Positions 14,664-20,088 of a stretch of DNA of 20,088 nucleotides are shown here, piece after piece. How positions within the stretch are numbered: position 1 is the stretch's first letter; every line of letters begins with the position of its first letter. The notes below the pieces were generated by a model. The model saw only the letters and a list, made by a program, of their open reading frames with translations, did not search any database and was not told the DNA's origin. Location: assembly GCA_002407775.1 (NCBI GenBank), contig DHOP01000074.1, positions 1-20,088 on the forward strand. Reading direction: 5' to 3'. The translations under genes were made by a program, and so were the position numbers. This DNA is from Prevotella sp. UBA5387 (lineage in GTDB: Bacteria; Bacteroidota; Bacteroidia; Bacteroidales; Bacteroidaceae).

Positions 14664-14707
14664 GAACTGCACCTAAAAGTTTGATATAAAACTTTTAGGT
14701 GCAGTTC
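14664..14707. repeat. Perfect 19-bp inverted repeat hairpin
   Basis: GAACTGCACCTAAAAGTTT (14664-14682) is exactly matched in reverse complement at 14689-14707, with the loop GATATA. No T run follows. The arm resembles, from memory, terminal repeats of IS150/IS3-type elements, so it could be two IS ends brought together by internal deletion; alternatively it is a terminator. Confidence 0.7.
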
Positions 14708-14729
14708 ATTTATTATGAAGCTGGGTAAT

Positions 14730-15060
14730 AATTGCAGATATTAGTGTCCGGTAAACTATGTATATGCTTCAGTAAAAGGCTGATTCCAGGATATTAGGAC
14801 ATATCCTAAAGCACATGGACTTGCTTGTCATAGTGTTATTCATAAAGAGTAGCAACAGCACCGATAGGTGCTGAATATTCGTAACCGCGGACAAAGTCCG
14901 TGGACTAATGACAGATAATTTATCAGTGCCGATAGGTACTGCACATGTTTGATAAGGCATGTAGTCCGGGGACTTTGTCCTCGGTTATAAATATGTAGTG
15001 CCTTTGGCACTAAGCTAAAGAAAGCACTCCTATCTTTACCGGACACTAAAAAATTGCAGA
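14730..15060. mobile_element. MITE-like element of 313 bp with 9-bp target duplication
   Basis: The element itself spans 14739-15051. Its ends are 17-bp terminal inverted repeats, TATTAGTGTCCGGTAAA at the left and its complement at the right with one mismatch (right end reads as TTTTAGTGTCCGGTAAA). The 9 bases AATTGCAGA flank both sides (14730-14738 and 15052-15060) as a direct target duplication. There is no transposase gene inside. Six short hairpins are visible: 14788-14807, 14856-14873, 14885-14903, 14924-14941, 14966-14984 and 14996-15012. The arms 14856-14907 and 14962-15012 are inverted near-copies, giving a palindrome made of palindromes. A target duplication of 9 bp would fit an IS4-type transposase acting in trans, which is inference. 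Confidence 0.85.
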
Positions 15061-15083
15061 AATCCAATTAACGTTGGCACAAA

Positions 15084-15269
15084 TCATCCACTCAACTGAG
15101 TATTGATCGAAGCGACAAATTGAAAAATCGTCCACGCATTAGCTTGTCCGTTAAAAGTGATATCTCTGTCTTTCGTTTGCTCATCTGAACTGACGGCATT
15201 GACCTTTTCCTCAAGCTGAGCCTGAAGAGAATCCGTGCTATCCTGCGCGTAGGCATGAAATGAAGCAAA
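15084..15269 (-). pseudogene. Remnant of an exported (possibly outer-membrane) protein gene
   Basis: On the minus strand one frame reads FASFHAYAQDSTDSLQAQLEE and continues as VNAVSSDEQTKDRDI before a stop at 15084-15086. This looks like the end of a signal peptide (AYA before QD) and the start of a mature exported protein, but an in-frame TGA (15270-15272) lies where the rest of the signal peptide should be. A neighbouring frame reads GRFFNLSL near the end, similar to the beginning of some Bacteroidota barrel proteins, suggesting a further frameshift. The 313-bp element ends about 30 bases away. Confidence 0.4.
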
Positions 15270-15289
15270 TCAATATCGAAAATACCCAT

Positions 15290-15695
15290 TCCATTTCTTT
15301 GTTTTGCTATGCACGTAAAAGTAACAAACCACGGGATAGAGATAATTTGGTACTAATAATTCCACTTGTGATAAATAAATTGCGTAAGAGGAACTTTCAA
15401 CTAGTAAGTATGATCTTTGTTGTTATAATATAGTTTACAAAAATATGAAAATGGAGAGTCAGCCTTATGGCTTAAACTCCCAGCCTCAAAAATCAAAATA
15501 GCAGTGTCAATACAAAAAAAAACTAAGTTTCCCCGAGAATAATTACATCAGCATTAGAGAAGATATAATAGTTAAAAGACCAAGGGATAATAAAAAAATA
15601 TCAGAAGTAGTTGTTTATCAAAAACTTAGTGTAATTTTGCGCTTATTGCTTGAATCTATCAAATTAAAATAATTATATTTTTACTAACCATAAAT
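15290..15695. other. AT-rich leader region before the KTSC/OLD cassette
   Basis: No gene is supported here. The base composition shifts to clearly AT-rich from about 15320 and stays so through 17900, marking the left side of an acquired block. A TAATTTTG promoter element lies at 15632-15639. Confidence 0.5.
15632..15639 (+). promoter_or_regulatory. Possible -7 element for the KTSC/OLD cassette
   Basis: TAATTTTG matches TAnnTTTG, with TTGT at 15611-15614 as a poor -33 partner at about the right distance. The start of transcription would be near 15646 and the leader about 50 bases before ATG 15696. Confidence 0.5.
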
Positions 15696-15911
15696 ATGAA
15701 TAGAAGAAACGTACAATCGTCAAATATAGCCTCAATTGGCTATGATTCTCAAAAGCAAATCCTTGAGGTAGAATTTCATCAAGGTAGTATTTATAGATAC
15801 TATGATGTGCCAGAAATAGTCTATAATGGCTTAATGAGTGCAACTTCACATGGACAATATTTAAATCTATATATTATAAAAGCAGGTTACCGAAATACTA
15901 AAGTTTTATAG
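15696..15911 (+). CDS. KTSC domain protein
   Basis: The 71-residue product is one KTSC domain from end to end: SSNIASIGYDSQKQILEVEF at about 8-27, GSIYRYYDVPEIVYNGLM in the middle, and SATSHGQYLNLYI near the end. KTSC is a small domain related to part of lysyl-tRNA synthetases and occurs alone in phage and accessory regions; its function is not known, nucleic-acid binding being a reasonable guess. Its TAG stop (15909-15911) is followed immediately by the ATG of the OLD-family nuclease gene, so the two are translationally linked. Codon use is AT-rich, unlike the flanking genes, pointing to horizontal acquisition. Confidence 0.88.
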   Translation: MNRRNVQSSNIASIGYDSQKQILEVEFHQGSIYRYYDVPEIVYNGLMSATSHGQYLNLYIIKAGYRNTKVL

Positions 15912-17705
15912 ATGAAAATTAAAGAAGTTGAAATACATAATTGGCGTTCAATAAAAGATGATACTATTACATTTGAAGACCTTATGATTTTCATTGGTCA
16001 AAACAATCATGGAAAATCAAATGTATTGTATGCACTGCTTTTCTTTTTTGGAGAAATTGGATTGCAGGACATGGACTTTAATTGCAATTCAAATGAACTT
16101 TGGGTTGAAGTTGAGTTTGAGAATTTGAATGAAGAAGAGAAAAAAACTTTTAAAAAATACGCTACTACATCCAATACCATTAAGGTTAGGAAGTATGCCC
16201 AAAAAGGAGAGGGATTTTCATATCGTGGTTATTTGGAAGAACCTACAGAAGATTGGTTAAAGGAGGAAAAAATATCTGACTATACTAATCGAGAAATAGC
16301 GCAAGAGCTCTCTTTATATGTCTACTTACCCGCTTCTGGAAGAATAACAAAAGACCACTTCAAGCAAGCTCAAAAGGATTATATTCAAAATAATCGAGAT
16401 GCAGTATCATTCAACTATACTTTGGAAACATCAAACTTCTTAGGAGCTAAGAATGTTGCAAAGGGAATATTTGGAGACGTGTTTTTTATCCCTTCAATTA
16501 AGAAAGCAACTGATGAATTTTCCATCAAAGGAAATTCTGTTTTTAATCAACTATACTCTAGAGTGATTAACAAAATGTCAGAATCCGACCCTATATTTAT
16601 TGAAGCTAAGGATAAAATTACAGAACTTTCTAAAATTCTTAACAAAACCACAGATGATGGTCAACTCAATCAAAATAGACCATCTGATTTAACAGCACTT
16701 GAAGACTTACTTACCCATGAATTAAAGTCCTGGGGAAGCAAAATTGACATACAAATAACCCCGCCAAATATTAACGATATTTTTAAGATAGGTGCTAGCG
16801 TATTGGTGGATGATGGTATAAAAACCGATATTGAAAGAAAAGGGGATGGACTGCAACGAGCATTGATTTTTGCTCTGCTTAGAGCTTGGTCAAAAATTAT
16901 AAAACAGGATAGAGATATTAATAGTGAAAATCATGAAAATGAAGAATTCCAAGTAACTTCAACAAGAAAAGCATCCAAAGCAACTTACTTTATATTTGAA
17001 GAGCCTGAATTGTTTCTTCATCCACAAGCCCAAAAAGAACTATTTTCCACATTAGTTGCCTTGTCCAAAGAAGAAAATCAAATTATTTTATGTACTCATT
17101 CAAGTTCATTTTTAAAATTAGAATACTATAAATCCATTTGTATAGTAAGAAAAGATACTATTGAGGAGGGTACAAAAATATTACAATGTACAACTGACCT
17201 CTTTAAAGACATGGAAGAAAAAAAACGTTTTAGTCTTGGTTATTGGATTAATCCAGACAGGAGTGAACTATTTTTTGCCAAAAAGGTCGTGTTGGTCGAA
17301 GGACAGACAGATAAATCTGTTATACTATTATTAGCAAATAAGTTAAATGTTTATAGATACGATTACACTATAATTGATTGTGGTAGCAAAGATTCAATTC
17401 CACAATACATGAATCTATTGAACAAATTTCACTTGAAATATGTGGTTGTATATGATAAAGATCATCAAACAAATAAAGGTATTGAAAAAAGAAATCAAGC
17501 AGATATAAGTTCAAAAAAAATTGAAGATAGTATAGATGTTACTCTTGGAAAAACAGTAGTTCTAATCAATGATATTGAAGAAGAAAGTGGCATAGGAAAG
17601 AAAGTGGCGGACAACAAACCTTATTTTGCTATCGATTACATTGAAAGTGACACTTATGTAATACCAGATTCATTCAAGAAAAAAATCAAAGAAATATTTA
17701 GTTAA
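15912..17705 (+). CDS. OLD-family ATPase/TOPRIM nuclease
   Basis: The 597-residue product has an N-terminal ABC/SMC-type ATPase and a C-terminal TOPRIM nuclease domain. Visible parts are WRSIKD near the start, Walker A GQNNHGKSN (29-37), an ABC signature-like GDGLQRAL (311-318), Walker B YFIFEEPELFLHP (359-371), the switch histidine in LCTHSSS (393-399), and the TOPRIM residues VVLVEGQTDK (459-468) and VVVYDKDH (511-518). Length and order match OLD nucleases and GajA of Gabija, which cut DNA in phage defence. No UvrD-like GajB helicase follows, so this is not a standard Gabija locus. It abuts a KTSC gene upstream and a 48-residue frame downstream without any gap. The DNA is strongly AT-rich compared with neighbours. 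Confidence 0.93.
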   Translation: MKIKEVEIHNWRSIKDDTITFEDLMIFIGQNNHGKSNVLYALLFFFGEIGLQDMDFNCNSNELWVEVEFENLNEEEKKTFKKYATTSNTIKVRKYAQKGEGFSYRGYLEEPTEDWLKEEKISDYTNREIAQELSLYVYLPASGRITKDHFKQAQKDYIQNNRDAVSFNYTLETSNFLGAKNVAKGIFGDVFFIPSIKKATDEFSIKGNSVFNQLYSRVINKMSESDPIFIEAKDKITELSKILNKTTDDGQLNQNRPSDLTALEDLLTHELKSWGSKIDIQITPPNINDIFKIGASVLVDDGIKTDIERKGDGLQRALIFALLRAWSKIIKQDRDINSENHENEEFQVTSTRKASKATYFIFEEPELFLHPQAQKELFSTLVALSKEENQIILCTHSSSFLKLEYYKSICIVRKDTIEEGTKILQCTTDLFKDMEEKKRFSLGYWINPDRSELFFAKKVVLVEGQTDKSVILLLANKLNVYRYDYTIIDCGSKDSIPQYMNLLNKFHLKYVVVYDKDHQTNKGIEKRNQADISSKKIEDSIDVTLGKTVVLINDIEEESGIGKKVADNKPYFAIDYIESDTYVIPDSFKKKIKEIFS

Positions 17706-17852
17706 ATGAAGACGATAAATAGATCTACAAATAAAAGAATTGAATTAAGAATATTTGAAACGTCTTTGAAGCTTTTCTCTACAGCAAGGCTAGTCTCTCG
17801 AAAAGAATCAATTAGAGGGTTTAGTCGTTTTCAAGCAGATTTTACAAGTTGA
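17706..17852 (+). CDS. Possible small basic protein (48 aa) of the KTSC/OLD cassette
   Basis: ATG 17706 directly follows the TAA of the OLD-family gene (17703-17705), repeating the zero-gap arrangement seen between the KTSC and OLD genes. The product MKTINRSTNKRIELRIFETS... is rich in Arg and Lys and ends GFSRFQADFTS. I recognise no family. It may be a real accessory peptide, a fragment of a lost third gene, or chance. Confidence 0.35.
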   Translation: MKTINRSTNKRIELRIFETSLKLFSTARLVSRKESIRGFSRFQADFTS

Positions 17853-17905
17853 AAGTTTAATGTTTTTTTAATCGGTATTGTATTGTTTCTCTCGATTAAT
17901 TGTCA

Positions 17906-17913
17906 TAGTTTTG
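17906..17913 (+). promoter_or_regulatory. Possible -7 element for the flavoprotein operon
   Basis: TAGTTTTG matches TAnnTTTG; ATTG at 17882-17885 could be the -33 partner with a 20-base spacer. Transcription would begin near 17920, about 155 bases before ATG 18076. Confidence 0.4.
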
Positions 17914-18075
17914 AGAAAGTATTCAACTAGATACGTCAAAATTATGGAAGGTAATTATTGTCCTTACCGTAAAGCCTACGAGAAAGTATATGACCAAAAA
18001 GCACATGAGCCTGCATAAATCGCTCAAAGCATTTCCACTATTGGAAGAACGGACTTTAAACATAATTGAAGAAAG

Positions 18076-18579
18076 ATGAGACTGATAATTCATGACCTAA
18101 ATCAGCAGAACGCAGATCTAGTCGATGCTTTGAAGATGACCGATGTAACTGTCGTGGCTGATAACGGAAAGATACGTCCATGCCTTGGGTGCTTTGACTG
18201 TTGGATAAAAACACCGGGCAAATGTATTCAAAAAGATGATTATAACAATATGGCGGAATTATTGAGCCAATGTGACGAGGTGTGCATCATCTCTGAATGC
18301 CGCTACGGCTCATTTTCTCCATTTATTAAAAACGTCATGGATCGAAGTCTCGGCTATTTACACCCATACTTTAAAATGATTGATGGTGAAATGCATCACC
18401 GTAGAAGATACCCAAAGGTGTTGAAGACGAGGGTGTACTTTTATGGAATCGACCTCACTGAAGAAGAGAAAAACACTTTCAAGGAAGTCATTTCAAGAAA
18501 TGCACTCAACCTTAGTATGGATGTTCAAAACATTACCTATTTGGAATCGATAGGCGAATTGAAAGGGGTGGCGATATGA
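18076..18579 (+). CDS. Flavodoxin-fold oxidoreductase with Cys motif
   Basis: The 167-residue product belongs to the NADPH-dependent FMN reductase/flavodoxin-like group. After a short start it shows the motif RPCLGCFDCWIKTPGKC (35-50; Cys36, Cys39, Cys42 and Cys50), typical of this group and of iron-sulfur flavoproteins, then DEVCIISECRYGSFSPFIKNVMDR, the FMN-side loop seen in these reductases. It is likely cytoplasmic and reduces an unknown acceptor with NAD(P)H. A GAAGAAAG purine stretch precedes the ATG. The next gene begins inside its stop (ATGA, 18576-18579), so the two are translationally coupled and may form a heteromeric or sequential enzyme pair. Confidence 0.85.
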   Translation: MRLIIHDLNQQNADLVDALKMTDVTVVADNGKIRPCLGCFDCWIKTPGKCIQKDDYNNMAELLSQCDEVCIISECRYGSFSPFIKNVMDRSLGYLHPYFKMIDGEMHHRRRYPKVLKTRVYFYGIDLTEEEKNTFKEVISRNALNLSMDVQNITYLESIGELKGVAI

Positions 18580-19205
18580 AAATAGGTCTGATCAACGGAA
18601 CACCAAAGTTCAAGGATAGTGCTTCAATGGTTTTGATGAACGATTTTAAGCCCTATCTTGCACAGAATGAAATTGTCGAGATTGAAGCACATCGGAATGC
18701 CTTATCAGAAAGTCAGATTACAATGATAAGAGAATGCGATGCCCTGGTGTTCTTCTTTCCATTATATGTGGACGGCATCCCTTCGCACCTGTTGAGTTGT
18801 TTGAGCCAGTTGGAAATATTATTTATCCTACACCCACAACCTATTCATGTTTACGCCGTCTGCAACAATGGTTTTTATGATGGATCACAGAATTACCTCG
18901 CATTGAAAATCATGGAACTCTGGTGTAAAAGATGCGAATTGATTTGGGGACAAGGAATTGGTTTCGGTGGCGGTGGAATGATTCAAGCTATCGCAAAAGT
19001 ATCTCCTGGCAAAGGCCCTAAGAAAAATCTGGGAAAGGCATACGAACAGTTATCAGATAACATTCTAAATCAGTGGTCTGCGGAGAACATCTTTACAAAT
19101 GCCAACTTCCCACGTTTCTTGTACAAGATGATGGCCGAAATGGGTTGGCGGAGACAAGCTAAGAAAAATGGTTTGCATAAAGGTGAACTAGGAAAACCTT
19201 ATTAA
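18576..19205 (+). CDS. Flavodoxin-fold NAD(P)H-dependent oxidoreductase
   Basis: The 209-residue product starts MKIGLINGTPKFKDSAS, the FMN-phosphate-binding beginning of the flavodoxin/NAD(P)H oxidoreductase fold. It continues with CDALVFFFPLYVDGIPSHLL (about 70-89), the usual flavin loop, VYAVCNNGFYDGSQN and GIGFGGGGMIQ near the flavin ring. The last 45 residues are helical and basic. It overlaps the upstream flavoprotein gene by four bases (ATGA), so the two are expressed together. Substrate unknown; pairs like this occur as small redox operons in anaerobic Bacteroidota and Clostridia. It ends before an imperfect terminator hairpin. Confidence 0.87.
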   Translation: MKIGLINGTPKFKDSASMVLMNDFKPYLAQNEIVEIEAHRNALSESQITMIRECDALVFFFPLYVDGIPSHLLSCLSQLEILFILHPQPIHVYAVCNNGFYDGSQNYLALKIMELWCKRCELIWGQGIGFGGGGMIQAIAKVSPGKGPKKNLGKAYEQLSDNILNQWSAENIFTNANFPRFLYKMMAEMGWRRQAKKNGLHKGELGKPY

Positions 19206-19225
19206 TACATTATCGACAAAGTAAA

Positions 19226-19286
19226 GGGGTGAACTAATCAATTGCCTATTCAAAGGTCATTGATTACGTTCACTCCTTCTCTTTTG
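19226..19286 (+). terminator. Terminator after the flavoprotein operon
   Basis: An imperfect stem of about 20 bp pairs GGGGTGAACTAATCAATTG with CATTGATTACGTTCACTCC across an 8-base loop, followed by TTCTCTTTT. It begins 21 bases after the stop at 19205. Confidence 0.65.
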
Positions 19287-19711
19287 TGTTATGTAAACTA
19301 TTTTCTTCGTCATTTTCATCAACTGATACCAATCGCACTCCGACACCTTGTCCAAACTAACTAAAATACCCCACGATTCATATATGAATCGTCATGAAAT
19401 TCCGGTTTCTATGAGTTGGCTTTGCGAAAGGTGCCCTTTGGCAGGGCGTTTCCTATCCTTTCGCACTGCGATCAGGTACTAATCAGCATGCGTTTAGTGC
19501 CCTTTCGCACTGCCAAAGGGCACCTTTCGCGTGTAAAGAAATATTGATAATAAAAAGCTCGGTATTTAAATGGTAAAAGAAAGCGTTTTGAAAGAAACCA
19601 AAGCTAATAGAACAGTTTATTATGAGATCCGAGGTTGACAATATGAAAATCCAGTTTGACAATACTGGCAATCAATTTAAATTTTCCAAGTCGGACAGCA
19701 CAACTTAAGCT
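19286..19711. other. Gene-free stretch around repeat copy 3
   Basis: No coding gene is supported. The stretch contains the 109-bp palindromic repeat at 19423-19531. At 19635-19664 TTGACAATA occurs twice, and CCAGT / ACTGG forms a small hairpin around the second one. Minus-strand frames here follow the repeat. Confidence 0.5.
19423..19531. repeat. 109-bp palindromic intergenic repeat, copy 3
   Basis: Left unit TGCGAAAGG-TGCC-CTTTGGCA (19423-19443) and right unit TGCCAAAGG-GCAC-CTTTCGCG (19511-19531) are near-perfect inverted copies. The total length, 109 bp, is the same as for the copy at 6006-6114, and the interiors align without gaps over shared motifs (CTAT, TTTCGC/ATCGC, AATC, ATGCG). Confidence 0.78.
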
Positions 19712-19738
19712 TAAAAAACTGGCAAATATGCCAATTTG
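19712..19738 (-). terminator. Minus-strand terminator after the decayed gene
   Basis: On the minus strand AAATTGGCA-TATT-TGCCAGTTT forms a 9-bp stem (one G-U pair) followed by a T run. It lies about 40 bases past the end of the decayed gene at 19780-20038. Confidence 0.55.
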
Positions 19739-19779
19739 TCAGGATAAGGTTTATACTAATAAAAGTACAAGGAATCATT

Positions 19780-20038
19780 TTAAGCGTATTGGGTAAGTTT
19801 CCAAGTAACAGCTTTTCCTGAGCAAGGAGGGATTTTGTTACCTTTAGCAATAGATGCAATAGTACTTGGCCATCCAACTACTTCCCATACTCCGCTTTCA
19901 GGGCGTATCTCCCCTATTTTTGCTTTAGTTCAAATTAGGTACTTCATAAAAACATCATTATTTAGGTATTAGAAAGACACCTGGCCAATCTTTCTTTGGC
20001 CATTCATTTAGGTTAGGATGAGTTATCCATTTAAACAT
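19780..20038 (-). pseudogene. Decayed small gene (about 86 codons) with one frameshift and one internal stop
   Basis: Starting at ATG 20038 on the minus strand the frame reads MFKWITHPNLNEWPKKDWPG and then VFLIP, after which one extra base (near 19961-19965) shifts the sense into NNDVFMKYLI, an in-frame TGA (19930-19932), then TKAKIGEIRPESGVWEVVGW and PSTIASIAKGNKIPP, ending AVTWKLTQYA and TAA at 19780-19782. The pieces together look like one compact protein rich in Trp, Pro and Gly. I do not recognise a family; small immunity or beta-barrel-type proteins are possible. GACGAGAAG just before the ATG could be its ribosome site. Two independent lesions argue for a pseudogene. Confidence 0.6.
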
Positions 20039-20045
20039 CTTCTCG

Positions 20046-20087
20046 TCAATATAAATTTACAAAGGAGGCGTAATGGACATTTGGTAG
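20046..20087 (-). CDS. Possible 3' end of a further minus-strand gene (partial)
   Basis: In the minus strand the window edge reads LPNVHYASFVNLY and then TGA at 20046-20048, seven bases before the ATG of the decayed gene at 20038. If real, it is the end of an upstream gene in the same operon. Only 13 codons are visible, so the call is weak. Confidence 0.25.
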   Translation of the reverse strand, partial: LPNVHYASFVNLY

Positions 20088-20088
20088 G

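Noticed and set aside
14769..15067. Minus-strand frames inside the 313-bp element
   Set aside because: They run through the nested hairpins and do not resemble transposase or any other protein.
15912..17705. Calling the locus a Gabija system
   Set aside because: The nuclease resembles GajA, but no UvrD-like GajB helicase gene is adjacent on either side.
17944..18018. 24-codon frame starting MEGNYCPYRKAYEK
   Set aside because: Too short to support and unrecognised; could be a gene fragment, but nothing around it extends the match.
19677..19877. 66-codon minus-strand frame
   Set aside because: It overlaps the decayed gene in a different frame; the frame reading GEIRPESGVWEVVGWP is the protein-like one.

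Overview
The window looks like a piece of a Bacteroidota chromosome, most likely Prevotellaceae (Prevotella/Segatella type). The evidence is a SusC/BtuB-style TonB-dependent receptor with an N-terminal carboxypeptidase-regulatory domain, a secreted GH29 fucosidase, a DUF4419 protein, Bro-N and KTSC genes typical of gut Bacteroidota, weak Shine-Dalgarno sequences, and several intergenic matches to the Bacteroidota -7 element TAnnTTTG. I see no rRNA, tRNA, CRISPR array or full-length transposase gene.

Layout. 1-1390: tail of an unidentified gene, then the ammonium channel amtB and a strong terminator. 1418-3621 (minus): a secreted GH29 alpha-L-fucosidase fused to a C-terminal SGNH/GDSL esterase, split into two overlapping frames by a single frameshift. 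3622-4317: a long AT-rich divergent region with a good promoter for the following DUF4419 secreted protein (4318-5811). 5812-6329: gene-free, with a long inverted repeat and the first copy of a 109-bp palindromic repeat. 6330-9082 (minus): a small Cys/His-rich exported protein followed by a TonB-dependent receptor with a CQNC motif, a candidate metal or cofactor uptake pair. 9347-10458: DUF1697 and YdeI-like genes. 10741-12261: an outer-membrane barrel gene followed by a DUF347 four-repeat membrane protein. 12412-12526: a diverged repeat copy. 12768-13525: a 62-residue Cys protein and an exported WCPWC thioredoxin-fold protein. 13636-14493: a Bro-N protein.

14494-15300 is a graveyard of mobile DNA: a perfect 28-bp palindrome, a perfect 19-bp hairpin, a 313-bp MITE-like element with 17-bp terminal inverted repeats, a 9-bp target duplication and six internal hairpins, and a remnant of an exported protein gene. 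15696-17852 is a markedly AT-rich cassette of a KTSC-domain protein, an OLD-family ATPase/TOPRIM nuclease and a possible 48-residue protein, with no gaps between the reading frames. I consider this the best candidate for an undescribed (probably anti-phage) system. 18076-19205 holds two overlapping flavodoxin-fold oxidoreductase genes. The last part has a third 109-bp repeat and, on the minus strand at 19780-20038, a small decayed gene with one frameshift and one internal stop.

Limits: all family assignments are by eye from translated motifs. No database search, structure prediction or composition calculation was run, and statements on defence or metal function are inference.
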